Below the pieces are notes generated by a model that worked only from the letters and a program-made list of their open reading frames with translations, was not told the origin of the DNA and did not search any database. A stretch of 64,000 bases of DNA from Chryseobacterium sp. (GTDB lineage Bacteria > Bacteroidota > Bacteroidia > Flavobacteriales > Weeksellaceae). The DNA lies in assembly GCA_027492795.1 (NCBI GenBank), contig JAPUEB010000018.1:28769-92768 (forward strand). Direction: 5' to 3'. Of the stretch, positions 15,570 to 24,585 are shown piece after piece (position 1 is the first letter of the stretch; every line of letters begins with the position of its first letter). Position numbers and translations under genes: made by a program.

Positions 15570-16379
15570 ATGTCATACGGATTACTCAAAGGAAAAAAAG
15601 GAATTATTTTCGGAGCACTCAATAATCAGTCTATTGCCTGGAAAGTTGCAGAAAAATGCCATGAAGAAGGTGCAGAATTTATACTTTCAAACGCGCCAAT
15701 TGCAATGAGAATGGGCGAACTGAACGGACTTGCAGAAAAAACAGGTTCCGAAGTTATCGGCGCAGATGCAACTTCCGTTGAAGATTTAGAAAAACTTTTT
15801 GATGCAGCCATCACAAAATTCGGCAAAATTGACTTCATCCTCCACTCCATCGGTATGTCCGTAAATGTTCGTAAAGGAAAACACTACACCGAAATGAACT
15901 ACGACTGGTTGGAAAAAGGTTGGGATGTTTCGGCAGTTTCCTTCCATAAAGTAATGCGAGTTGCGTGGGAAAAAGACTGCATGAACGATTGGGGTTCTAT
16001 TTTGGCGCTGAGTTACATCGCTGCACAAAGAACTTTCCCTGATTATAATGATATGGCAGACAATAAATCTTATTTGGAAAGCATTGCAAGAACTTTCGGA
16101 TATTATTGGGGCGAAAAAGCAAAAGTGCGTGTAAACACCATTTCGCAATCTCCTACCATGACGACTGCAGGAAGCGGTGTAAAAGGTTTTGGCGGATTTT
16201 TCGGTTATGCGGATGATATGTCGCCGCTTGGAAATGCTTCGGCGGAAGACTGCGCAAATTACTGTGTTGCCATGTTCAGCGACCTTACCAAAATGGTTAC
16301 AATGCAAAACCTCTTCCACGACGGCGGTTTCAGCAATACCGGTGTTTCGGATAAGGTGATGAAAAAATATGAAGAATAG
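15570..16379 (+). CDS. fabI: Enoyl-[acyl-carrier-protein] reductase FabI
   Basis: NADH-dependent last step of each fatty-acid elongation cycle. The 269-residue SDR has the FabI-type nucleotide site GALNNQSIAWKVA (residues 15-27) and the active-site Y149, Y159 and K166 in the YX6K arrangement (DYNDMADNKSY). The segment HSIGMSVN replaces the usual HSIAFAP. A perfect -7 element TACTTTTG lies at 15546-15553. It is a single gene, followed by two similar terminators with a repeat between them. Confidence 0.95.
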   Translation: MSYGLLKGKKGIIFGALNNQSIAWKVAEKCHEEGAEFILSNAPIAMRMGELNGLAEKTGSEVIGADATSVEDLEKLFDAAITKFGKIDFILHSIGMSVNVRKGKHYTEMNYDWLEKGWDVSAVSFHKVMRVAWEKDCMNDWGSILALSYIAAQRTFPDYNDMADNKSYLESIARTFGYYWGEKAKVRVNTISQSPTMTTAGSGVKGFGGFFGYADDMSPLGNASAEDCANYCVAMFSDLTKMVTMQNLFHDGGFSNTGVSDKVMKKYEE

Positions 16380-16403
16380 TTTTCTGAAAAAATAAAGTTT
16401 TAC

Positions 16404-16435
16404 ATCCGTTCATTTTGTGAGCGGATTTTTTTTTG
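16404..16435 (+). terminator. fabI terminator, first copy
   Basis: atccgttca (16404-16412) pairs with tgagcggat (16418-16426), one G-U pair, then nine T. A near-identical terminator lies at 16621-16649. Confidence 0.8.
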
Positions 16436-16471
16436 AACATTATTTAAATTGCAGTTTTAAAATCTAATCAA

Positions 16472-16560
16472 AAATTGATTTCTTCGTTTTCCCCAACCCT
16501 AAAGGGAGCGAAGAAAATCAATTTCCTCCCTTTAGGGTTGGGGAAAAGAAATTGATTTTC
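16472..16560. repeat. Palindromic repeat family A, copy 2
   Basis: aaattgatttcttcgttttccccaaccctaaaggg is followed by its near-complement; the two ccctttagggttgggg-type arms face each other. It lies between the two copies of the fabI-type terminator. Same family as 23596-23688, 34310-34352 and 60578-60695. Confidence 0.75.
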
Positions 16561-16620
16561 AGTACATTAAATTTACAATATTCAGAATGTTGATTAGTAA
16601 TATTTTTACAAAAACTTTAC

Positions 16621-16649
16621 ATCCGTTCATATTATGAACGGATTTTTTT
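16621..16649 (+). terminator. fabI terminator, second copy
   Basis: atccgttcat (16621-16630) and atgaacggat (16634-16643) form a perfect stem followed by seven T. The preceding tttac is also shared with the first copy, so the whole segment is a direct repeat around the family A element. Confidence 0.8.
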
Positions 16650-16694
16650 AATTCTTTTCTAAAAACTTTCCTTAATTTTAGACAAATTTCCTCC

Positions 16695-19649
16695 ATGAAA
16701 ATATCCACGTTATCTCTCGGTTTACTTCTTTTAACTTCAGGAGTTTATGCCCAGAAAAAAAATTCGGTTCAAATAACGCCTACTTCAGCAGAAATGCGTT
16801 GGAAAGGTTTTGAACAAAGAAAAAAACTATCGGAAAATTCTTTTTTTAAAAACTTGGAATTTCGAAATATCGGTCCGGTTTCTATGAGCGGAAGAATAAC
16901 CGATTTGGATGTAAATCCCGAAAATCCCAACGAATTTTATGCAGCCTATGCTTCCGGCGGACTTTGGTACACGAACAATTCAGGAACAACTTTTACTCCT
17001 GTTTTCGACAGAGAAGCGGTAATGACGATCGGGGATATCGCGGTAGATTGGAAGAAAAAAACCATTTGGATAGGAACCGGTGAAAGCAATTCCTCACGCT
17101 CATCCTACTCCGGAATGGGAATTTATAAAAGTAGTGATGCAGGAAAAACGTGGCAAAATGTAGGTTTGATGGACAGTCACCACATTGGAAAAATCATCAT
17201 TAATCCGGATAATCCTGATGAATTGTGGGTTGCAGCGGTTGGTCACCTCTACTCTTCCAACAACGAACGCGGAATTTTCAAAACAAAAGACGGAGGAAAA
17301 ACTTGGAAAAAAACACTTTTTTTGAATGATGTTTCCGGCGCGATTGATGTTCAGATCAATCCGAAAAAACCTCACGAACTTTTTGCGGCAATTTGGCATC
17401 GAGAAAGAAAAGCTTCCGATTTTAAAGAAAGCGGCAAAGAAAGCGGTATCTATAAATCTGAAGACGGCGGAGAAACGTGGAAACTTTTAACCGCACAAAA
17501 CAGCGGATTCCCTTTTGGTGAAACCAACGGCAGAATTGGACTTGCCATTTTTCCACAAAATCCAGAAATAATGTATGCCGTTCTCGACAATCAGGCGAAA
17601 AGACCAAGAACTGAGAAAGAAGAAACCGTGAAAAAAGTTTTGGATAAAGCAAAAATCAAAAATATTTCTCGAGAAGAATTTATCGATTTGGACGAGAAAG
17701 ATATCAATGCTTATTTGGATGAAGAAGGTTTTCCCGATAAATACACTGCAAAAAAGCTGAAACAGCTTCTGAAGGACAATAAAATTAAAATTCAGGATAT
17801 TTATAATTATACCCACAATGGAAACGATGACCTTTTTGACATCGAAATTCAAGGTGCAGAAGTGTATAGAAGCGATAACGGTGGAAAATCTTGGAAAAAA
17901 ACCAACGAAAAAAATCTCGACGGACTTTACTACACTTATGGATATTATTTTGGAAATATTTATGTATCGCCCTCAAATCCTGAAAAAGTGATTATTGGCG
18001 GTGTTCCTTTGCTGATGTCGGAAAACGGAGGAAAAAACTTCAAAAAAATTGATAAAGACAATGTTCACGCCGATCATCACGCAATTTGGATCAATCCGAA
18101 TGACGATAAAATGATGATCAACGGTAATGATGGCGGTATTAATATGACCTACGACAACGGAAAATCTTGGAAAAAAGTCAATCCAATTCCAGTAAGCCAG
18201 TTTTACAGTATTGATTACGATATGGCAATACCTTACCGCGTTTACGGCGGAATGCAGGATAACGGTGTTTGGTATGGTTCCTCCACAAATAAATTTGATT
18301 ACGAAGAAGGTCAGTTTTACGATGGCGACGGTTTCAAATTTTTGATGGGCGGCGACGGAATGCAGGCAAGAGTGGATTGGCGCGACAACGAGACGGTTTA
18401 CACAGGTTTTCAGTTTGGAAATTATTTCAGAATAAACACCAAAACGGGCGACCGAAAATACCTGGAAATGCCCCGCGAAATTGGTGAAGATGCGCTACGA
18501 TTCAATTGGGAATCGCCTATTCAAATCAGCCGTCATAGTCAGGATATTATTTATTTTGCTTCGCAGAATGTTTACCGTTCGATGGATAAAGGCGAAAATT
18601 GGACAAAAATCTCACAGGATTTAACCCGAAATCAACCACAGGGAAATGTACCTTTCAATACGATTACCAACATTGAAGAAAGTCCGGAAAAATTCGGGTT
18701 GCTTTACGCAGGAACAGACGATGGACTTGTTTGGATCTCTAAAGACGGCGGAAATTCTTGGACAAAAATAATGGATAAAGTGGGTTTGTGGGTTTCGCAG
18801 TTGGAACCTTCTACACATTCAGAAAGCCGAATTTATGCGAGTTTAAACGGTTATCGCGAAGATCATTTTGAGCCTTATCTTTTTGTTTCGGAAGATTTTG
18901 GAAAAACCTGGACTTCTATTTCGGCACAACTTCCTTTGGAACCGATTAATGTCATTCGTGAAGATCCAAAAAACGAAAATCTGCTGTATGTAGGAACAGA
19001 TAATGGTCTTTACATCTCCATCGACAGAGGAAAATCTTGGATGAATGCAAACAATTCTAAGCTTCCGAATGTTGCGGTTCATGACTTAAAAATCCATCAT
19101 CGCGACGGCGACCTGATTGTAGGAACTCATGGAAGATCCATCTATATTGCCGATATCAAACTTTTTCAAAAACTCACCTCTGAAAATGCTTCCAAAAATT
19201 TGATTATTAAAGATTTAAACGAAGTTCGCTACAACAAAAACTGGGGAAAATCTTACAGCAATTATGAAGATATAAGAGCTCAAAAATATACGGTTCAGTT
19301 CATCAACAAAGAATCCGGACTTGCTATTTTAAAGATTTTAAATGAAAAAGATGAAGTTTTGAGAATTTTGGAGCAAAATATTTCTGCAGGAATCAACAGT
19401 TTTGTTTATGATTTAAGCATTGATGCAGCCAAAGCAAAATCAGAACAAAAGAAAGCCGATGACGGCAAAATCTATCTTCTTCCCAGTAAATATAAAGCTG
19501 AAATTTGCGTGAACGGAACCTGTGAAAAGAGAGATTTTGAAGTAAAAGAAACCAAACCAAAAACCAAGCGTGAAGTTCCGCAAGGTGACACTTCACCCGG
19601 AGAATTCAAAAAATGGCGAAGAGAAGCCGGCTGGAAAAAAACTTTATAG
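16695..19649 (+). CDS. Secreted Asp-box (BNR/VPS10-like) beta-propeller protein
   Basis: A 984-residue exported protein with signal peptide MKISTLSLGLLLLTSGVYAQ. It carries about ten Asp-box motifs of the S/T-x-D-x-G-x-x-W form, such as SSDAGKTW, TKDGGKTW, SEDGGETW, SDNGGKSW, TYDNGKSW, SMDKGENW, SKDGGNSW and SIDRGKSW. Such proteins fold as one or two beta-propellers and are related to sortilin and to BNR glycosidases; Bacteroidetes members are often labelled glycosyl hydrolase without proof. A helical charged insertion (about residues 298-378) interrupts the propeller. A C-terminal beta domain follows after residue 830. The substrate is unknown. Confidence 0.8.
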   Translation: MKISTLSLGLLLLTSGVYAQKKNSVQITPTSAEMRWKGFEQRKKLSENSFFKNLEFRNIGPVSMSGRITDLDVNPENPNEFYAAYASGGLWYTNNSGTTFTPVFDREAVMTIGDIAVDWKKKTIWIGTGESNSSRSSYSGMGIYKSSDAGKTWQNVGLMDSHHIGKIIINPDNPDELWVAAVGHLYSSNNERGIFKTKDGGKTWKKTLFLNDVSGAIDVQINPKKPHELFAAIWHRERKASDFKESGKESGIYKSEDGGETWKLLTAQNSGFPFGETNGRIGLAIFPQNPEIMYAVLDNQAKRPRTEKEETVKKVLDKAKIKNISREEFIDLDEKDINAYLDEEGFPDKYTAKKLKQLLKDNKIKIQDIYNYTHNGNDDLFDIEIQGAEVYRSDNGGKSWKKTNEKNLDGLYYTYGYYFGNIYVSPSNPEKVIIGGVPLLMSENGGKNFKKIDKDNVHADHHAIWINPNDDKMMINGNDGGINMTYDNGKSWKKVNPIPVSQFYSIDYDMAIPYRVYGGMQDNGVWYGSSTNKFDYEEGQFYDGDGFKFLMGGDGMQARVDWRDNETVYTGFQFGNYFRINTKTGDRKYLEMPREIGEDALRFNWESPIQISRHSQDIIYFASQNVYRSMDKGENWTKISQDLTRNQPQGNVPFNTITNIEESPEKFGLLYAGTDDGLVWISKDGGNSWTKIMDKVGLWVSQLEPSTHSESRIYASLNGYREDHFEPYLFVSEDFGKTWTSISAQLPLEPINVIREDPKNENLLYVGTDNGLYISIDRGKSWMNANNSKLPNVAVHDLKIHHRDGDLIVGTHGRSIYIADIKLFQKLTSENASKNLIIKDLNEVRYNKNWGKSYSNYEDIRAQKYTVQFINKESGLAILKILNEKDEVLRILEQNISAGINSFVYDLSIDAAKAKSEQKKADDGKIYLLPSKYKAEICVNGTCEKRDFEVKETKPKTKREVPQGDTSPGEFKKWRREAGWKKTL

Positions 19650-19655
19650 AAAAAT

Positions 19656-19684
19656 ATCCGTTCGAAAGAGCGGATTTTTTTTAG
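19656..19684 (+). terminator. Terminator after the Asp-box protein
   Basis: atccg (19656-19660) pairs with cggat (19671-19675) with extra weak pairs in the loop, followed by nine T. Confidence 0.6.
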
Positions 19685-19709
19685 AATTAAGAGCAACCGA
19701 TCAGATAAT

Positions 19710-19810
19710 GTTGTGGTTAAGATAAAATATAAAATTAAATAGAAGCTGTATGCTATTTAATCTTTTAATTGAAAGAAATTTCTTTAAAATCTATGTGACT
19801 ATGTGGTTAA
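19710..19810. repeat. Palindromic repeat family C, copy 1
   Basis: tgtggttaa at the left and ctatgtgactatgtggttaa at the right surround a central attaaatag ... ctatttaat hairpin. The same central hairpin and outer arms recur at 50793-50918. It occupies most of the 391-bp gap before the SDR gene; the rest (19811-20040) is AT-rich with nothing I can name. Confidence 0.6.
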
Positions 19811-20040
19811 AAACTTTTCAGCAAAAATTTTTCAAAGCATGAAAATATTTATAAATGCTACAAAAAATCCACACACGAAAAATCTTACCAGAGATAAATC
19901 ATATTCTAAACATTCAAAATAAGTCTTAAAAACGTCACTTTTTGTATTAAACTTTCTTAAAAGCAAATGAACGTTAGTCTTTATTCATCGTTGTTTGCAC
20001 GGGTTTTGAAATTAATTTTTTAAACAAAAGTTTAATTTTT

Positions 20041-21048
20041 ATGAAAAAATCCGTGTTGCTTACCGGCGCTTCCGGAACGGTTGGTTTTGAAGTTCTAAAA
20101 CAACTAATTGAAAAAGATGACTATCGAATTGTAGTGTTCGACGTAGATTCCAAAAAATCACGAAAAATTTTGGGTTCAATTCCTCAAAAATTTGAAATGG
20201 TTTTTGGCGATATTTCCAATGAAAAAAATATGGAACTGGTTTCACAAAATATAGATTTTGTCATTCACTTAGCTGCAATTATTCCGCCTTTGGCTGATGA
20301 GCAACCTGAACTTGCGGAAAAAGTAAATGTAAAAGGAACAGAAAATCTCATCAAAAATTTGGAAAAACATTCTCCGAACGCCTTTCTGCTCTACTCCTCC
20401 TCTATTTCTGTTTATGGCGACCGTTTGAAAAATCCGAACATCAAAGTAGTTGATCCATTAATTCCCAGCGAAGGTGATGAATATGCGGTTACCAAAATAG
20501 AAACCGAAAAACTCATCCAAAATTCCCAATTGAACTGGTCGATTTTTCGTTTGGCTGCGATAATGGGCAACCATAAGATCTCTAAACTGATGTTTCTCAT
20601 GCCTTTGGATACCTCCGTAGAAATCTGCACTCCCGAAGATACGGCGAGAGCTTTTGTAAATGCATTGCAGCATGAAAGCGAGCTTAATAAAAGAATTTTC
20701 AATTTAGGAGGTGGCGAAAACTGCAGAATTTCTTACGAAAATTTGCTTTCGGAATCTTTCAGGATTTTCGGAATGGGAAAACTCGATTTTCCGGAAAAAG
20801 CCTTTGCAGAAAAGAATTTTCACTGCGGAAATTATACTGATGGCGACGATTTGGAAAACATTCTGCATTTCCGAAAAGACAATCTAAAATCTTACTTTCA
20901 AAAAGTAGAAAAGGGGGTAAATCCAGTGGTGAAAATAGTAACACAAATTGTAAATCCGCTGGTGAAGAAAAAGCTTCTTAAAGAGTCTGAACCCTATGAA
21001 GCCTACAAAAACAAAGACCAAAAAATGCTGGAAAGATTTTTTAATTAA
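20041..21048 (+). CDS. NAD(P)-dependent epimerase/dehydratase (extended SDR)
   Basis: A 335-residue extended short-chain dehydrogenase. The Rossmann motif TGASGTVGFEVL is at residues 8-19, the catalytic region is LLYSSSISVYGD (Ser around 121) and the YxxxK pair lies in EYAVTKIETE (about residues 148-157). The family includes sugar-nucleotide epimerases and reductases; the substrate cannot be told from sequence. The C-terminal 70 residues are basic and include a hydrophobic VKIVTQIVNPLVKKK stretch. The DUF2141 gene begins 10 nt after its stop, so the two are in one operon. Confidence 0.8.
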   Translation: MKKSVLLTGASGTVGFEVLKQLIEKDDYRIVVFDVDSKKSRKILGSIPQKFEMVFGDISNEKNMELVSQNIDFVIHLAAIIPPLADEQPELAEKVNVKGTENLIKNLEKHSPNAFLLYSSSISVYGDRLKNPNIKVVDPLIPSEGDEYAVTKIETEKLIQNSQLNWSIFRLAAIMGNHKISKLMFLMPLDTSVEICTPEDTARAFVNALQHESELNKRIFNLGGGENCRISYENLLSESFRIFGMGKLDFPEKAFAEKNFHCGNYTDGDDLENILHFRKDNLKSYFQKVEKGVNPVVKIVTQIVNPLVKKKLLKESEPYEAYKNKDQKMLERFFN

Positions 21049-21058
21049 AGAAATTAAA

Positions 21059-21481
21059 ATGAAAAAAATAAAATATACATTCCTAATTGGAACTTTCTCA
21101 ATTTTAGGAATTAAAGCACAAAACAGCCTCACTGTAAACATCGAAAATATCCCATCCGCAAAAGGAAATGTGGAAATCGGACTTTTCAACAGTGAAAAAG
21201 GATTTCTAAAGGAAGGTTCACAATTCATCAAGAAAAAAGTGAAAGTAATTGGCAATTCTCTGAAATATACTTTTCAAAACTTACCCAAAGGAAATTATGC
21301 CGTTGCTGTTTTTCATGATGAAAATCTCAATAATAAATGTGATACTAATTTTATCGGAATGCCGACTGAAGGTTTCGGTTTTTCAAATAACTTTCGTCCG
21401 AAACTTTCTGCGCCTAAGTTCAATCAGACCAAGGTTTTTGTGGAAAATAATAAGAATATCCATATCAATTTGATTAATTGA
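21059..21481 (+). CDS. DUF2141 domain secreted protein, first copy
   Basis: A 140-residue exported protein; signal peptide MKKIKYTFLIGTFSILGIKA. The DUF2141 core follows: KGNVEIGLFNSEKGFL, then YTFQNLPKGNYAVAVFHDEN, CDTNFIGMPTEGFGFSN and a C-terminal KLSAPKF. This is a small beta-sandwich-type domain of unknown role, common in Bacteroidetes and cyanobacteria. The start at 21059 gives the signal peptide and lies 10 nt after the SDR stop; a longer reading from 20996 overlaps the SDR gene. A close relative follows at 21636. Confidence 0.85.
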   Translation: MKKIKYTFLIGTFSILGIKAQNSLTVNIENIPSAKGNVEIGLFNSEKGFLKEGSQFIKKKVKVIGNSLKYTFQNLPKGNYAVAVFHDENLNNKCDTNFIGMPTEGFGFSNNFRPKLSAPKFNQTKVFVENNKNIHINLIN

Positions 21482-21635
21482 TGTTTTTTCTTACATCAAG
21501 TTATTTTTCAAAAAATTCAGTCCTAAATATTTTTTTATATTAGTGCAAAGATTTTAGATGTCTATAAAAACTTTCTGCTAAAACCAACTTCCTTGAAGAT
21601 GCAGAATTTGAAACAAAAAATCAGCAAGCATAATT

Positions 21636-22055
21636 ATGAAAATATATTTGGGGCTTTTGTTTTTATTTTGGGTTTGCAGTTTAGCAGCTCAAAATAGCCT
21701 TACCATAAACGTTTCCAACATTCAAAAAATAAAGGGAAATCTGGAAATTGCTATTTTCAATTCCGATAAAAACTTTCTGAAAAAAGGAAGCAACTATCAA
21801 AAGAAATCGGTAAAAATTACTGGTAAACGCATGTCCTACACTTTTGCTAATCTTCCTGCAGGCTTTTATGCAGTTTCGGTATATCACGATGAAAATTCCA
21901 ACCAAACTTTTGATGTAAATTTCTTGGGACTTCCGGTGGAAGATTTTGGATTTTCCAAAAATTTTAAACCCAAATTATCTGCTCCCAAATTCGAGCAGGT
22001 AAAAGAATGGGTAGAAGATAAAAAAACCATTACTATCGAACTCATTCCAAGGTAA
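21636..22055 (+). CDS. DUF2141 domain secreted protein, second copy
   Basis: A 139-residue paralogue of the preceding gene with its own signal peptide (MKIYLGLLFLFWVCSLAAQN). It keeps the same blocks (KGNLEIAIFNSDKNFL, YTFANLPAGFYAVSVYHDEN, DVNFLGLPVEDFGFSKNF, KLSAPKFEQVKEW). The two share the whole fold but differ at many positions, so the duplication is not recent. The 154-bp gap between them has no clear terminator. The function is unknown. Confidence 0.85.
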   Translation: MKIYLGLLFLFWVCSLAAQNSLTINVSNIQKIKGNLEIAIFNSDKNFLKKGSNYQKKSVKITGKRMSYTFANLPAGFYAVSVYHDENSNQTFDVNFLGLPVEDFGFSKNFKPKLSAPKFEQVKEWVEDKKTITIELIPR

Positions 22056-22135
22056 AAGGTCGTTTTTTATCAATTTTTCCAGAATTATTTCCTCAAAATT
22101 ATTAAAAGCCGTAAATTGGGGCAAACCAAAAAAAC

Positions 22136-23317
22136 ATGTCTTATTATCCTTTGAACAGCATTCCAGATTACTTCGGAATGGACTCCTTACTTACTGAAGA
22201 ACACCTACTTATACGCCAATCTGTTCGAGATTGGGTAGAAAGTTTTGTGATGCCGAAAATAGATGAAGCAGCCCAACATCACACCGATTTGCCTAACTTG
22301 ATGAAAGAATTGGGAAATATTGGAGCATTAGGACCATATATTCCCGAAGAATATGGAGGAGCTGGTTTGGATCAAATTTCCTACGGAATCATTATGCAGG
22401 AACTGGAGCGTGGCGATTCTGCGGTTCGTTCTGCGGCTTCTGTTCAAAGTTCTCTCGTGATGTTCCCAATTTTTGAATTCGGTTCCGAAGAACAAAAGCA
22501 AAAATATTTGCCAAAACTGGCTTCAGGTGATATGATTGGAGCTTTCGGTTTGACAGAACCCAACCACGGTTCGGATCCAGGTTCCATGGAAACACATTAT
22601 GAAGACAAAGGCGACCATTATTTATTGAATGGTGCAAAAATGTGGATTACCAACGCTCCTCTTTGTGATATTGCCGTAGTTTGGGCAAAAGGCGAAGACG
22701 GAAAAGTTCGCGGAATGATTGTAGAACGCGGAATGGAAGGCTTCACAACACCTGAAACGCACAACAAATGGAGTTTGCGCGCATCAAAAACGGGTGAATT
22801 AGTTTTCTCGAACGTAAAAGTTCCAAAAGAAAATATGTTGCCAAAAGTAGAAGGATTGAAAGGACCACTTTCCTGCCTCAACTCTGCAAGATATGGAATT
22901 TCTTGGGGTGTAATTGGAGCTGCGATTGATTGTTATTGCACAGCGGTTCAATATTCTAAAGAAAGAAAACAGTTCGGAAAACCAATCGCGTCTTTCCAGC
23001 TTCAACAGAAAAAACTGGCTGAATTTTTAACCGATATTACCAAAGCTCAATTGCTTTGTTGGCAACTTGGGAATCTGAAAAATGCCCACAAAGCTACTCC
23101 AGCTCAAATTTCGATGGCAAAAAGAAACAATGTAAGAATGGCGATTGACATTGCAAGAGAAAGCCGACAAATTCTTGGCGGAATGGGAATTATGGGCGAA
23201 TTCCCGATGATGCGTCATGCCGCAAATTTAGAATCTGTAATTACCTACGAAGGAACTCACGATGTCCACTTACTGATTACAGGACTGGATATTACAGGGA
23301 TAAACGCATTTTCTTAA
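22136..23317 (+). CDS. Glutaryl-CoA dehydrogenase-like acyl-CoA dehydrogenase
   Basis: FAD-dependent acyl-CoA dehydrogenase of 393 residues. The family blocks GAFGLTEPNHGSDPGSMET and KMWITNAPLCDI are present, and the catalytic base is E372 in TYEGTHDVH, the arrangement seen in glutaryl-CoA dehydrogenases. The segment ERGDSAVRSAASVQSSLVM also matches that group. It would oxidise and decarboxylate glutaryl-CoA in lysine and tryptophan breakdown and pass electrons to ETF. It stands alone in the strand; substrate is inferred from family resemblance. Confidence 0.88.
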   Translation: MSYYPLNSIPDYFGMDSLLTEEHLLIRQSVRDWVESFVMPKIDEAAQHHTDLPNLMKELGNIGALGPYIPEEYGGAGLDQISYGIIMQELERGDSAVRSAASVQSSLVMFPIFEFGSEEQKQKYLPKLASGDMIGAFGLTEPNHGSDPGSMETHYEDKGDHYLLNGAKMWITNAPLCDIAVVWAKGEDGKVRGMIVERGMEGFTTPETHNKWSLRASKTGELVFSNVKVPKENMLPKVEGLKGPLSCLNSARYGISWGVIGAAIDCYCTAVQYSKERKQFGKPIASFQLQQKKLAEFLTDITKAQLLCWQLGNLKNAHKATPAQISMAKRNNVRMAIDIARESRQILGGMGIMGEFPMMRHAANLESVITYEGTHDVHLLITGLDITGINAFS

Positions 23318-23342
23318 GTTTTAAAAAATATTCATTAAATTG

Positions 23343-23370
23343 GTCAGGACTTTGGTTCTGACTTTTTTTG
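23343..23370 (+). terminator. Terminator after the acyl-CoA dehydrogenase gene
   Basis: gtcagga (23343-23349) pairs with ttctgac (23356-23362) with one G-U pair, followed by seven T. Confidence 0.6.
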
Positions 23371-23384
23371 TTTAATATTTTTTT

Positions 23385-23556
23385 GATTGTCCGCTTTGAG
23401 TTATAATGTGACTCTTCTCATTCTGAACATAAAACGTAGTTTTACGAACGAAGTTCAGTAACGAAGTGAAGAATCTATTGATAATCAAAGAGATTCTTCA
23501 CTGCTTTCGGAATGGCATTGCTAGAAAAATGTGGTTATTAAAGATTACGGACAATC
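23385..23556. repeat. Palindromic repeat family B, copy 1
   Basis: Outer ends attgtccg ... ggacaat are inverted. The interior carries cattctgaac, aagtgaagaatctattgataatcaaa-type sequence and its inverted partner agattcttcact, then a complementary ggaatg. Family members at 50584-50732 and 56605-56753 share the same plan. Confidence 0.65.
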
Positions 23557-23595
23557 GTAAATATTTTTTACATATTTTCAAGAAAATTGTTTTAT

Positions 23596-23688
23596 TGAAA
23601 ATCAATTTCTTTTCCCCAACCCTAAAGGGAGGAAATTGATTTTCTTCGCGCCCTTTAGGGTTGGGGAAAACGAAGAAAATCAATTTCC
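23596..23688. repeat. Palindromic repeat family A, copy 3
   Basis: Two inverted ccccaaccctaaaggg-type arms are flanked by gaaaatcaattt at both ends. It follows the family B copy in the same 413-bp gene-free stretch (23318-23730), which contains nothing else but the terminator. Confidence 0.75.
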
Positions 23689-23730
23689 GATGAGTTTGAA
23701 AGTGATTGATTATTTTTTATTTTAAAATTT

Positions 23731-24009
23731 ATGCAAAACCTATCAAAATCCGAATTAAAATTCTTCAATAATTGGATTGAAAGACGAAAAAAAGGAAAAG
23801 GAAACTTTATTCTTACGGAAGGATTGGGTTTCAGTATTTTTATGATTATTTTCATGGGAGTAAGTTCTTACTTCTTGTTAGATGAAGGTAAAACTTGGAA
23901 ATATTTTTTGTTTCAATCCTTACTCTGTTTGCCATTTGGATTTCTTTACTCAACAATTATTTGGTTTATTTACGAGCGAAAAATCAAAGATTACCAATCA
24001 AAAAAATAA
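23731..24009 (+). CDS. Small hypothetical membrane protein
   Basis: A 92-residue protein with a basic N-terminal region (WIERRKKGKG) and two hydrophobic segments (about residues 30-50 and 58-78) ending in IYERKIKDYQSKK. I do not recognise a family. Its stop lies 6 bp before the start of the YdcF-like lipoprotein gene, so the two are probably cotranscribed. The role is unknown. Confidence 0.55.
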   Translation: MQNLSKSELKFFNNWIERRKKGKGNFILTEGLGFSIFMIIFMGVSSYFLLDEGKTWKYFLFQSLLCLPFGFLYSTIIWFIYERKIKDYQSKK

Positions 24010-24014
24010 TAATC

Positions 24015-24482
24015 ATGAAAATTTTCCGAATTAGTTTTGTGGCATTAATCTTTTTAACAATATTTTCCTGTAAATCAAATGTTGAAGAAAAGCGTTTACC
24101 CGGAGAAACTCTGATTGTCTTAGGATTCCCTGCTAATGACGATGGAACCGCTTCGGAGGTAATGAAAATGCGACTTGATTTGGCTCTGGAAATCTACCAA
24201 AACAAAAAAGTTTCTACTATTATTGTAACAGGTGGTGCCGTTCAGAACAGTTATCCAGAAGCTGAAGTGATGCGAAATTATTTGATAGAAAAAGGTGTGA
24301 AATCTTCTGAAATCATCATGGAAAAAGAAGCGAAAAGTACTTTTGAAAATGCCATGAAAGCTAGAAAAATCCTGAAAAAATATGGGCTGAAAAACCCTAT
24401 CATTGTTACCACACCCGAACATCGTGAAAGGGCTGCAAATATTTTCAGACTATTTATTTCAGAATTTAGAATGGCTGAATAA
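24015..24482 (+). CDS. YdcF-like (DUF218) lipoprotein
   Basis: A 155-residue protein starting MKIFRISFVALIFLTIFSCKS: the LTIFSC end is a lipobox, so it is likely anchored by Cys19. The DUF218 core has LIVLGFPANDDGTAS, IIVTGGAVQNSYPEAEVM, KSTFENAMKARKIL and PIIVTTPEHRERAANIFRLF. YdcF/SanA proteins bind SAM-like or other small ligands and are linked to envelope integrity, but the reaction is unclear. The start at 24015 supplies the lipoprotein signal; the upstream in-frame extension has no support. The C-terminal part is short compared with relatives. Confidence 0.75.
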   Translation: MKIFRISFVALIFLTIFSCKSNVEEKRLPGETLIVLGFPANDDGTASEVMKMRLDLALEIYQNKKVSTIIVTGGAVQNSYPEAEVMRNYLIEKGVKSSEIIMEKEAKSTFENAMKARKILKKYGLKNPIIVTTPEHRERAANIFRLFISEFRMAE

Positions 24483-24585
24483 TTTTTTTTCATCTTCATT
24501 TTCGAATTTTGCTATTAATAAAAATGATGATGATCTACCAAAACTACCATTAATAAACACTAAATTTGCTATAAAATAATGTATT

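Noticed and set aside
15786..16319. A 177-codon minus-strand ORF opposite fabI
   Set aside because: Fully inside a well-conserved gene; antisense shadow.
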